DNA of 64,000 bases. Origin: Planctomycetaceae bacterium (lineage in GTDB: Bacteria; Planctomycetota; Planctomycetia; Pirellulales; Pirellulaceae). The position numbers were made by a program, and so were the translations under genes. This document shows, piece by piece, positions 54,897-63,793 of this stretch. Location of the stretch: positions 122,439-186,438 of the forward strand of contig JAIYDN010000010.1 in the NCBI GenBank assembly GCA_027487485.1, read 5' to 3'. Numbering within the stretch: the stretch's first letter is position 1; every line of letters begins with the position of its first letter. A model generated the notes under the pieces. That model had not been told where the DNA came from. It was given only the letters and a program-made list of their open reading frames with translations, and did not search any database.

Positions 54897-55333
54897 GCTT
54901 ATCTCTACCGCCCTTAGGTTGTTACGTCCGATCAGGATTCGACCTGTTCCATACCCAATGGAAGGATACTGGTTGTGGTGCATGCCGTTGGACACGGCAT
55001 CATTTTGGTGATCGACTTTTGAACGCGGTGAATCGCGTCATTTTTCCAATTGCTTTTCTAGCTAAGAAGCCCACCATGGAAAATCGTAGGCATTCTGAAA
55101 AGTCCTAAGTGATAACCTTAGCAACTTGCTTCCAAGGTGGTTCTTTGATCGCAATGGTACGGAATTGAACACGATACGATCGATTGTGCAATTACGTGCA
55201 ATCTCTCAGATCAGGCTGGTTTTTAGGAAACCATATTGCGAAGAATACGCAATGCTTTCGCATCGGAAGCGTACGCATTTGTTTCGGAATGTTGTCCAAA
55301 TCTACAAACACCCAAGCAGTAGACAAGCACCTT
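54897..55333. promoter_or_regulatory. Divergent intergenic region between the bilin and chemosensory operons
   Basis: About 440 bases separate the FDBR start from the CheA start and must hold both promoters, linking the two operons. I found no clear -10/-35 pair or strong repeat. The minus-strand frame upstream of the FDBR start and the plus-strand frame upstream of CheA both look non-coding. Confidence 0.5.
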
Positions 55334-58300
55334 ATGGATGACTTTCAAGATACGGAACTGCTGACAGAGTTTGTGGCTGAGAGTCTGCAAGGCCTAAGCA
55401 ATGTCGAGCAAGATCTCATGTCGCTTGAGTCCGATGGTGGCAACGACAAAGACCTTGTTAACCGTATTTTTCGCGCAGTGCATTCGATCAAGGGGACAGG
55501 TTCCTACATGGGCCTGGAAAACTTGGTTCGGCTGAGTCACCTTGCGGAAACCCTTCTCGATCAAATTCGAAGCGGCCAAAGGCAAGCCTCTTCCGAAGTC
55601 ACCGATGCGATTTTAGCTGCGGTCGATGATCTTGTCGGAATGCTGAATGCACCCGACATTGGGGTCAGTTTCGACAGCACGGAATCGGTGCAGAAACTAG
55701 ATCGCGTGTTAGGGGGAACCGGTGAGGTCTCTAACAGTCCAGCACCCAAGGCAACAGTTCCGGAATCGGCACCATCGAAACCGGTAGAAGTCCTCACGCA
55801 AAGTGCGACAACCAGCAACACAACATCGGAAGAGTATGACGAAAACCTACTGGCAGAGTTTGTGCAGGAAGGTCTCCAGGGGCTCACCGACATCGAGGCG
55901 GATTTACTGTCGCTGGAAACAGACGGGGGATCCGATCAAGAACTGGTCAATCGCATCTTTCGCGCCGTTCATACGATCAAGGGGAATGGGTCTTACCTGA
56001 AGCTTGAGAACTTGGTTGCGGTGGCGCATCGAGCCGAGTCTCTCTTGGATCGAGTCCGAAGTGGCACGGAGACAGCCAGCGCACAAGTCACCGATGCGGT
56101 CTTGGCAGCCGTGGACTCCTTGAAGCTAATGCTGCAAACCAATGACTTGGGTGCAACTTTCGACTGCCGCATCGCTTTGTCGAAGTTGGACGCAGCCCTC
56201 AATCCTACCACCGAAGCACCCGCGGCCGAATGCTTGTCCGAAAGCGACATCGCGAAGATCCAAAAAACCGTCGGTAGGAAGGGTGTGGTCTTCTGTCTCC
56301 ACTTGGACCTGGAGGCGATTCGCCAAGCGATCGATGTCAAAGAAGGGGTCGTGGTTGGACTTTCTAGTCTTGGGAAAATTCTTCATAGCTCGATCCCGCA
56401 GGACAGAATCGACACCTTGGCCAAAGGGGCATGTACGGTTTACCTGGAAACCGTGCTCTCGGCTGATATGCTGTGCGACCACTTCCATCTTAAGCCAGAG
56501 TGTGTCTACATCATTGATGTTGCCAAGCTGAAACCTTCGACGGGGGCTTCACCGTCGCCAGCGCCCGCCAAGTCGGCCGCTTCGGCGGTTGCTGTCGCGA
56601 AAGCGGAAAAGCCAGTCGCCCCGGTTCCATCCGAAAAACCGAGCACATCAGCGCCAGCCGCGGTGGCCGCAAACAACAGCGTGCCCGTTTCCAAAGAAGC
56701 AACTGCATCCAAGGGTGCCCCTAAGGCAGCAGCCGACAAGAACGCTGCAGATCAGTCGATGCGGGTACCAGTTCATATCTTGAATGAACTGCTGGAATGG
56801 ACCGGGACCATGGTCATGGCCAGAAACCAGTTGATGAACGAATTTGATTTTCGCGGCAACGCAGCCTTTCGTACTTTGTCGCAATCGATTACCGGTGTGC
56901 ATGAGACCGTCATCGAAACACGCATGCAAACCACCGGTTCGTTATTTGAACGTTACCGACGAATTGTTCGCGATCTATCGCGTCAGCTCAATAAAGAAGT
57001 AGCCCTTCACATTGAAGGTGGGGATCTGGAACTCGATCGAACGATCCTGGAAAGTTTCGCTGATCCGTTAACGCACTTGATTCGCAATTCACTGGACCAT
57101 GCGCTGGAGACGCCTGCGGAGAGAGAAGCAGCTGGCAAAAACCGTCAAGGGAACATCTACCTTCGGTCGTATGTGCACAGCGGCGAGATCATTCTTGCGG
57201 TTGAGGATGATGGGCGAGGGATTTGTGCCAAACGCGTATCCGAAAAGGCGGTAAGCAAAGGGGTTATCACTCAGGAGTATGCGAATCAGCTGTCAGAGCA
57301 TCAAAAAGTGATGCTCATCTTCCACGCTGGATTCTCGACCAAGGATCAAGCGACCGACGTCTCCGGCCGAGGGGTGGGGATGGACGTAGTGCGCAACAAC
57401 ATCGAAGCGGTTGGCGGATCCATTGATGTTGTTACCAAAGTAGGATCGGGAACAACCTTTTCCGCAATTTTGCCACTTGCGAAAGCCCTGGTCTCGTCCT
57501 CGCTTACCAAAGCGTTGATCGTCGATATCCAGCAAGAGCGTTTTGCGATTCCGGAAACCGCCATCAGCGAGATCATTCAGTACGATGAGAAGGCGATCGC
57601 CAACATTGTTCAGGTGGATGGAGAAAATGTATACCAGCTTCGCGATAAGCTGGTGGCATTGCTCGACCTGCGGGAAGCACTGGCAATGGACAAGAATTTC
57701 GAAAGAGACAAGCATAGTTGCTTGGTCATTCTTCAATACCGAAAGCATCAATTTGGGGCTATTGTTGACAAGGTACTTGGCATTCAAGAAATCATTGTGC
57801 GAGGAACGCCAAAGCTGCTTGCAAGTTGTGGTGTATTCTCAGGGCACACAGTGCTGGGAACTGGCCGAGTTTCCTTGATCCTGGATATCAACGGCCTAGT
57901 GAATAAACTGGCATTGAAATTCTTCGATCAGAAGAAGCTCAAGAGCAATCGACCTGCCAATCTAGATAACGCTGGGCCTTTGAAGACATCGAAGAATCTG
58001 CCCAAGCAAAAGATGGTGGTATTTAGTTTTGCGGACAATGAGCTATTTGCAATTCCGTTGGAATTGGTGGCGATCATCGAACGCATCTCGTTGAATTCGA
58101 TAAAGACGGTTGGTTCGAAAGAATACTGTCAGATCAAGAATGAAACGATCTCCGTCATGCGATTGGATTCTTTTCTTCCAATCTCACCCTTTGGTACTGA
58201 GAATAAAGACTGCTGTTTAATAAGACCTGCGGCTGTCTCGTATCCGATTGGAATCCTAACCGGCCCCAATGTGTCGGTTATTGATGTGGATGACGACTTT

Positions 58301-58828
58301 GAATCGCGGCTCGACGACAACAAAGGAATCGTAGGCACATTCTTACACAATGACAACTTGGTCATGTTGCTGGATGTATTCAGTGTTTTTGAGAAGCATG
58401 CGCCGGACAAGATCAAGAAGCAAGACACACAGACGCGTCAAGCAAAGATCTTGGTTGCAGAGGACAGTCTGTTCTTCCGTAAGCTGATCAAGCAATACAT
58501 GACTCGCGAAGAGTGGACTGTAGAAATTGTTGATGACGGTCTCGAAGCATGGGAAAAGCTGCTTGCGGAACCTCAGCGGTACGACCTTGTCATATCCGAC
58601 ATCAACATGCCTCGCATGGATGGCTTCCAGCTTGCCACGAAGATTCGAGAAGATCGACGATTCGACATGTTGCCTTTGGTCGCTTTGACGACCCTATCCG
58701 ATGACCATTTTCGGGAGAAGGGTCTGAGTCTCGGTTTTGATCGGTATGTGATCAAGATTGATAAGAATCACGTTCGTTCGACCGTCTCCGAGTGTCTTCA
58801 AATTCGCCGAACCCAGGAGAAGCGTTAG
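55334..58828 (+). CDS. cheA: CheA-type hybrid histidine kinase with two Hpt domains and a receiver
   Basis: A 1,164-residue kinase. Hpt 1 carries AVHSIKGTGSYMGLENLVRL (His50) and Hpt 2 AVHTIKGNGSYLKLENLVAV (His213); both histidines are present. A P2-like region and an Ala/Pro linker follow, then the dimerisation helices (VHILNELLEWTGTMVMARNQ), a CheA HATPase (DPLTHLIRNSLDHAL, VEDDGRGI, VSGRGVGMDVVRNN), a CheW-like regulatory domain, a second degenerate CheW-like segment (VVFSFADNELFAIPLELVAI), and a C-terminal receiver with Asp near 1089 in VISDINMPRMDGFQL. Planctomycete hybrid CheA proteins of this form are known. The frame is open upstream to 55184, so the start is a choice. Confidence 0.9.
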   Translation: MDDFQDTELLTEFVAESLQGLSNVEQDLMSLESDGGNDKDLVNRIFRAVHSIKGTGSYMGLENLVRLSHLAETLLDQIRSGQRQASSEVTDAILAAVDDLVGMLNAPDIGVSFDSTESVQKLDRVLGGTGEVSNSPAPKATVPESAPSKPVEVLTQSATTSNTTSEEYDENLLAEFVQEGLQGLTDIEADLLSLETDGGSDQELVNRIFRAVHTIKGNGSYLKLENLVAVAHRAESLLDRVRSGTETASAQVTDAVLAAVDSLKLMLQTNDLGATFDCRIALSKLDAALNPTTEAPAAECLSESDIAKIQKTVGRKGVVFCLHLDLEAIRQAIDVKEGVVVGLSSLGKILHSSIPQDRIDTLAKGACTVYLETVLSADMLCDHFHLKPECVYIIDVAKLKPSTGASPSPAPAKSAASAVAVAKAEKPVAPVPSEKPSTSAPAAVAANNSVPVSKEATASKGAPKAAADKNAADQSMRVPVHILNELLEWTGTMVMARNQLMNEFDFRGNAAFRTLSQSITGVHETVIETRMQTTGSLFERYRRIVRDLSRQLNKEVALHIEGGDLELDRTILESFADPLTHLIRNSLDHALETPAEREAAGKNRQGNIYLRSYVHSGEIILAVEDDGRGICAKRVSEKAVSKGVITQEYANQLSEHQKVMLIFHAGFSTKDQATDVSGRGVGMDVVRNNIEAVGGSIDVVTKVGSGTTFSAILPLAKALVSSSLTKALIVDIQQERFAIPETAISEIIQYDEKAIANIVQVDGENVYQLRDKLVALLDLREALAMDKNFERDKHSCLVILQYRKHQFGAIVDKVLGIQEIIVRGTPKLLASCGVFSGHTVLGTGRVSLILDINGLVNKLALKFFDQKKLKSNRPANLDNAGPLKTSKNLPKQKMVVFSFADNELFAIPLELVAIIERISLNSIKTVGSKEYCQIKNETISVMRLDSFLPISPFGTENKDCCLIRPAAVSYPIGILTGPNVSVIDVDDDFESRLDDNKGIVGTFLHNDNLVMLLDVFSVFEKHAPDKIKKQDTQTRQAKILVAEDSLFFRKLIKQYMTREEWTVEIVDDGLEAWEKLLAEPQRYDLVISDINMPRMDGFQLATKIREDRRFDMLPLVALTTLSDDHFREKGLSLGFDRYVIKIDKNHVRSTVSECLQIRRTQEKR

Positions 58829-58843
58829 GAAATGAGAGCAACC

Positions 58844-59323
58844 ATGCAGATCTCCACATTCTTGATTCGCGATGAAGCGTTTGCAATCCACTCCCTATTA
58901 GTTGAGGAGTACTTTCGCCCGTTGCCAATCACCAAAGTGCCAGGCTCCAATTCGCGTATCGATGGATTGGTGAACATTCGAGGCCGAACGGCCGTCGTGA
59001 TCAATATGCGTCGCTGCTTCGAGATCCCACAAAGAGAATCCTCCGCCCCGGGCGAGATGATCCTCTTGGAAACATCGTTGGGCTTGGTTGATGAGGCCCG
59101 CGAAATGGGCCTGGTTGCATTCGACGAGCCGATTGTGCTGAACGTTGATTCCGTCTCACAAATTCACCATCTCGTCGATGAAGAAATTCATCCCGCTCCA
59201 CCGCACGTGAATCAACCGTTCGTGGATGGAGTGATCCGAGTTCAAGACAAGTTTTTTACTTTGATTTCAATCCAACGACTGATTGAAACTGTCCTTCAAC
59301 CAGAAACGCAGGAAACCATATGA
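58844..59323 (+). CDS. cheW: CheW-like coupling protein
   Basis: A 159-residue CheW-like protein with MQISTFLIRDEAFAIHSLLV, IDGLVNIRGRTAVVINMRRC and LNVDSVSQIHHLV in the usual two-lobe order. An ATG 12 bases upstream is an alternative start, but the Shine-Dalgarno spacing favours 58844. It overlaps the next gene by ATGA and follows cheA by 15 bases, so it is part of the same operon. It should link a sensor to CheA. Confidence 0.85.
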   Translation: MQISTFLIRDEAFAIHSLLVEEYFRPLPITKVPGSNSRIDGLVNIRGRTAVVINMRRCFEIPQRESSAPGEMILLETSLGLVDEAREMGLVAFDEPIVLNVDSVSQIHHLVDEEIHPAPPHVNQPFVDGVIRVQDKFFTLISIQRLIETVLQPETQETI

Positions 59324-61728
59324 TCGTCGAACAGAAGGCAGAGAACAAGTTTAGTATTTTCAATTCATTGATCACGAATGACCATCGTGAGTTTTACGAA
59401 AAGATCATCAATGAGTTGATTGGTGTCTCTCCGATTTGCAATCAGGGAAAGTGCACCGCCGCCGCCATCAGCGAGACTGCTACGGAACAAGAGCAGATCA
59501 CCGAACTGATGGAACGTGTCGAGACATTTGCTGCCGAGCTGCATGATGGAACCAAGAACTTGTTCGATCAGTTCTATGCTGCCAAAGAGGATTTCTGTCG
59601 TTCGATCTACTGTACGACGGCCTATATCAAAATCAATTTGATCGATCGGACATTGCTGGAAAGAACATGCGATGTGATGTCCTGGGCGGTTGAGACCGCA
59701 TTTTCCGAAGCATTGGAACGCATCAACAAATCCAGCCGGTCGCTCGAAAAGCAGCTCTTTGAAATGGGGGAATACTTGGATGCAGCCAAAGCCGCGTTCG
59801 AGGTTCCGACACTCGAAACCAATTGGACCATGAAGGACATCAGTCAGTACGTAGATGATGTTCGAAGTTATCAACCTCGCAAGCTAGAGCTGATGTTCAA
59901 TCTAGCCGTCTACGAGCAGTTCAAGCAGAAAGTGGATACACTCGCTGAGCAACTTGGCAAAGGCAAGAGCCAGGAAGCCACGCTCAATATGCTGCAGAAG
60001 GTCATCAAAAACCTGGAAGATGTCCATCAGCATGTTGCCATCGCTTGCAGTCGCTTGGAGGACATAGGTAGTTCTTACACCCTTTATCGCGACTTGGTCA
60101 TTACCACCACCGACGGCATCATCATCGCGAACGCGAATTCAAAGCGTCGTGCTCACGTCCTGGGTCGATCGGTAGCCGATGAACCGTGGTTCAAAAGAGC
60201 CCAAGATACTGGCGATGCGAACGATTATGCGATCGAAAAGACCAGCCGATCGGTATTGGATTCTGGGGATTGCTTGGTATTCAGCACGTCAATCAAAGGT
60301 GCAAGCAAAGGCGACCAGATCGTAGGAACGATGGGTGCTTTCTTTGATCTTGCCGAAGAAGCGAGGATCATTCTTCAGGACTATATGCCAAGAATGGAAG
60401 ATGGCGACACCAAAGACGGGTGGTATTCTTTCTTTACCGACAGCGATGGTAAGATCGTGGGCTCAAGCGATCCTGATATCATCCCGGTAGGCCAGCATGC
60501 GCATTTGCCACGTGGCCACCGCAAGTTGACGCCGGGTGGATCGATCAGCAGTTATGCGAGTATTGAGGGGAACGATTCCGCCGTTTTCTCAGCTATGTCG
60601 GATGGGTATCTCGATTACGCAGGCCTAGGCTGGAGCTCGCACTTGATCGTTCCTAGCAATGAGATTTTTGCAAGTGAAGCGAACTGCCAAATGAATGGCA
60701 TCAGTCCAGATGAACTGATGCGATCCAGGCTTATCCCGGAGATCAACAAGGATACCTACGTCAAGGTTCAAGACGATAAGCAGTCCATCAAGCTGATCTC
60801 GTTGAATGGAATTGTATTCGCGTCCAAGCTGGGCAAGCGAGGCGTTGCACTTGGGCCCGTATTTGAGCGAATCACAGAGACGGGGGATTTTGCTACCGCC
60901 AAGATGGAAGAACTTCTTCGAGAGATGGCTTATGGCGAGCTGCGCTTGAATCTGCAGACGCTTGAGACCTTTTCCAAGCAAGCCATCGATTTGATCGACC
61001 GCAATCTATTTGAGCGTTCGGCAGCCATTCGCTGGTGGGCAACCGATAAGTACCTTTGGCAAGCATTGGTCGACCCGACGGAAGAGAATGTACAAGCAGC
61101 GAGTCGGCGATTGCGCGATGTGAATGGAAGCTATTCCATGTATCGCAATTTGGTTCTGTCCAATCGAATGGGACGTGTTGTTGCGGCTTCCAATCCTGAA
61201 CTGATACCGGACATGAAGGATGCTCGAGTTGCTGACCACCCTTGGTTTAACAAGTCGATGCGTTGCAAGACATTTGGGGAGTACGCTGTTCAAGATGTCG
61301 GAGAGTCGGATCTGGAGCGTGGAGGTCGACGCTCTCTTATTTACTCTGGGGCAGTTCGTGCTAATGGTGCTCGCGACGGAGAAGTAGTTGGCGTCCTTGG
61401 CAGCCTGTTTGATTGGGTCACCGAGTCAGGAAAGATTCTCAAAACCTGTTTGCCGAAGGATCGAAACGGTAAACGAATTCAAGGCTGCATTGCATTCTAC
61501 GCAAGCCGCAATTTCGAAGTCATTGAAACCTCTGATGCTCAGATTGTCCCGCTTGGCTCCACGCCCGAGCTTCCACCGGAGCACCGTGAATTGGCTGCGG
61601 GACAATCTGCATCGGGGGTGTTTCGACTGGGCGATCACGTTTACATCATGGGATCCTCGCGAAGTAAAGGGTATCGAGAATACCAAGGGCTAGGTTGGTC
61701 CGCACACATTCTCAGACCACTATTTTAG
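59320..61728 (+). CDS. Soluble tandem Cache-like sensor, no methyl-accepting domain
   Basis: An 802-residue protein. The N-terminal 240 residues are helical and Cys-containing (SPICNQGKCTAA, DFCRSIYCTTAY). Two homologous units follow: about 260-450 (SYTLYRDLVITTTDGIIIAN, VLGRSVADEPWFKRAQ, IVGTMGAFFDLAEEA) and about 600-800 (SYSMYRNLVLSNRMGRVVAA, ARVADHPWFNKSM, VVGVLGSLFDWVTES). Both resemble dCache ligand-binding folds, but no transmembrane segment or signal peptide is present, so the fold is cytoplasmic. The methyl-accepting signalling domain of an MCP is missing. By position it is the sensor of this CheA-CheW set; how it signals is unknown. Confidence 0.8.
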   Translation: MIVEQKAENKFSIFNSLITNDHREFYEKIINELIGVSPICNQGKCTAAAISETATEQEQITELMERVETFAAELHDGTKNLFDQFYAAKEDFCRSIYCTTAYIKINLIDRTLLERTCDVMSWAVETAFSEALERINKSSRSLEKQLFEMGEYLDAAKAAFEVPTLETNWTMKDISQYVDDVRSYQPRKLELMFNLAVYEQFKQKVDTLAEQLGKGKSQEATLNMLQKVIKNLEDVHQHVAIACSRLEDIGSSYTLYRDLVITTTDGIIIANANSKRRAHVLGRSVADEPWFKRAQDTGDANDYAIEKTSRSVLDSGDCLVFSTSIKGASKGDQIVGTMGAFFDLAEEARIILQDYMPRMEDGDTKDGWYSFFTDSDGKIVGSSDPDIIPVGQHAHLPRGHRKLTPGGSISSYASIEGNDSAVFSAMSDGYLDYAGLGWSSHLIVPSNEIFASEANCQMNGISPDELMRSRLIPEINKDTYVKVQDDKQSIKLISLNGIVFASKLGKRGVALGPVFERITETGDFATAKMEELLREMAYGELRLNLQTLETFSKQAIDLIDRNLFERSAAIRWWATDKYLWQALVDPTEENVQAASRRLRDVNGSYSMYRNLVLSNRMGRVVAASNPELIPDMKDARVADHPWFNKSMRCKTFGEYAVQDVGESDLERGGRRSLIYSGAVRANGARDGEVVGVLGSLFDWVTESGKILKTCLPKDRNGKRIQGCIAFYASRNFEVIETSDAQIVPLGSTPELPPEHRELAAGQSASGVFRLGDHVYIMGSSRSKGYREYQGLGWSAHILRPLF

Positions 61729-61839
61729 CCGCCAATCACATTCCTATACCGTGCCAATTCTATACCGTGCCAATACCGTTTCCTTGCCGCATCACTTTGA
61801 AAAAGCTTGCCTAGAGCAATCGACTGGAGAATAACAATT

Positions 61840-62076
61840 ATGGCCAATCCCTGTGACACGTGCCCAACCAAAATATGCTGTAACCCGAAAGGCCCCATCA
61901 TCATTGAGGGGGATGTTAACATCGTCGACAAGTATGGACGCCCACTTTGTCCTGATAAAAAGAAGAAGTCGCACGTTCTTTGCGGCTGTGGGCAATCGCT
62001 CAATAAACCCTTCTGCGATGGAAAGCACAACAAAGCAGGAAGCGACGACGACGATGACGACATCAGCGACGCGTAA
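61840..62076 (+). CDS. CDGSH iron-sulfur domain protein
   Basis: A 78-residue protein with LCGCGQSLNKPFCDGKH, the CDGSH [2Fe-2S] motif C-x-C-x2-S-x3-P-x-C-D-G-x-H; the usual Ser/Ala/Thr before the His is Lys here. A short Cys-rich N-terminus (CDTCPTKICC) is extra. The tail is a run of Asp. GGAG lies upstream of the ATG at 61840. It follows the Cache-like sensor by about 110 bp. An iron-sulfur protein next to a bilin reductase locus could be the electron donor the reductase needs; that is inference. Confidence 0.82.
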   Translation: MANPCDTCPTKICCNPKGPIIIEGDVNIVDKYGRPLCPDKKKKSHVLCGCGQSLNKPFCDGKHNKAGSDDDDDDISDA

Positions 62077-62139
62077 ATCACGTATCCCAACTTAATAAAC
62101 TACTAAACCAAAATCCGCAATTGAAGCTGAGATTTGTCT

Positions 62140-63720
62140 ATGAAAAAGGATTTGCAGAGCGACGCCATGACAAAACCCAATGTACCGCTTCGACATCATT
62201 CAAGAGAACTTGCCGCCACCATCCAGTCCATGGAAAAGAGTCTGGGGGGGATCGATATGACCGACCTTTCGGCGTTTCGCAAGCTTTCATTCGAGCCTAT
62301 CAAAACCGCTTCGGCCGAAGCGTCTTTTCTCGGCTTCCCGCAGACTGTTCAGCTATGCCGGACGTTGCTTACCGTGATGCAAAAGCAGCCCACAATGACG
62401 ACTAGCTTATCAGAAGCGCAAAGCACCATGCTGAAGCAAGGATTGGTGGCAATTCAGCAACTCGTTACCAACGGTCAGGTCGAGAATGCCACCAATCTAG
62501 GTGATATCAATCGAGAATTGAAAACAGCATTTTTATTGACGGAAGAAGAGCTTTCCGCTTTCATTCATCTCGAAATGTCAGCGCTTGCATCGGATTTGCA
62601 TTCAGGTCTTGAAGAGAAAGATACAGATACGGAGCATCGCGATTTGGATGTTTATCGTAGTTCTCGACTCGATTCCCTGGATCAATGCCTTGAAGAAGAA
62701 TCGTGGATTGTTTCGCAATTGGCGAGCCTTGCTGAAGATCTTGCCAGCGGGACCCATAGCGGCCATCCGGCGGCTCGATTGATGCACGTACTGAAGAACC
62801 ACAAGTTCTTCAATCAAGTGGACCGAGTTTGTTTGGTTGGACGAGTTGCAGGGGGCAATCAGTTGGTTGTCATTGATGCCAGCCTTAGCGATCGCTGCCC
62901 CGAGAATTCTCTCAAAAAAGGCTATTCCTGTTTTGTGAACCCGGATGGATCGCTATTCAAGATGCGTCCGGGAACGGTTCGGATTTTTGGCGATTGCGAA
63001 CGGGTTCTCGCCTCCTTTGCGGCGCAAGGCAAGCCAGCGCAACGTTCCATCGCTCTGATTTCAGATCAAGGACTGCGAAGCGGTTTATGTTTGGCCATCG
63101 GCCGTGGGACCGAGATTCAAGGGTTCTTGTTTCTGAATTCGGTTCAAGAAGATCTCTTTCGCGAGATTACGGTGAAGTCTGCCCCGCTTCTATCGCTTTT
63201 TGGTTTGATCGCAACCATTGGATTAGACACGAGTGGATTTCATCCGAGTATGAAAGGTAACTTACGGCGGAACGATACGATCCCTAAGTCCTCCACGCTT
63301 TTTACGCCCGAACATTTTAAGTCACTTGTGGAATCGGCGCTCTCCCATTGGCACCGACCTGGTGTCAAGCAGCCATTGACGATTGTTCCCAAGGGAGACA
63401 ACGTTCCGTTTTTGTATCTGCCAACGACGATCGTCTATACGACGGCAGAGCTGATCTATCGAATTCAAGATGCTGAGAAACCGGTCGCCATAGAGGTCGC
63501 TGTCAGTGGGGGAGTGTCGCAAGTTTCATTTTGTCATCTAGGGTCATCCGAAGACGGTGCGACATGGGAATGGCTGAATCGTATTGTGAAAACCGCAGAT
63601 TCGGAGTTTCTGAACAAGCCGGTAAGTGTCCGTTTGACCGACACGCATGTTGTTATTTCCTTCCCCTTTGAACCGTTATTGTCAGGGCACCAAGAATTGC
63701 TTTACAGCACCGTTTATTGA
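62140..63720 (+). CDS. Degenerate Hpt / GAF / kinase-like signalling protein
   Basis: A 526-residue protein. Residues about 20-110 have an Hpt-like helical pattern (FEPIKTASAEASFLGFPQTV), but the phospho-His is replaced (compare HSIKGNSAFLGL). The middle, about 185-360, resembles a GAF fold, with FVNPDGSLFKMRPGTVRIFG. The last 150 residues have a histidine-kinase ATPase-like layout (TTIVYTTAELIYRIQDAEKP) without the usual N/G boxes. It is therefore probably a non-phosphotransferring adaptor in the CheA pathway. ATG at 62140; an in-frame TTG is 6 bases upstream. Confidence 0.7.
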   Translation: MKKDLQSDAMTKPNVPLRHHSRELAATIQSMEKSLGGIDMTDLSAFRKLSFEPIKTASAEASFLGFPQTVQLCRTLLTVMQKQPTMTTSLSEAQSTMLKQGLVAIQQLVTNGQVENATNLGDINRELKTAFLLTEEELSAFIHLEMSALASDLHSGLEEKDTDTEHRDLDVYRSSRLDSLDQCLEEESWIVSQLASLAEDLASGTHSGHPAARLMHVLKNHKFFNQVDRVCLVGRVAGGNQLVVIDASLSDRCPENSLKKGYSCFVNPDGSLFKMRPGTVRIFGDCERVLASFAAQGKPAQRSIALISDQGLRSGLCLAIGRGTEIQGFLFLNSVQEDLFREITVKSAPLLSLFGLIATIGLDTSGFHPSMKGNLRRNDTIPKSSTLFTPEHFKSLVESALSHWHRPGVKQPLTIVPKGDNVPFLYLPTTIVYTTAELIYRIQDAEKPVAIEVAVSGGVSQVSFCHLGSSEDGATWEWLNRIVKTADSEFLNKPVSVRLTDTHVVISFPFEPLLSGHQELLYSTVY

Positions 63721-63793
63721 TACTCATTTCCGATTATTGAAACGAATACTGTGCCACCACCTGCAATATCCCATGGAATAGGATTGTTTTAAA

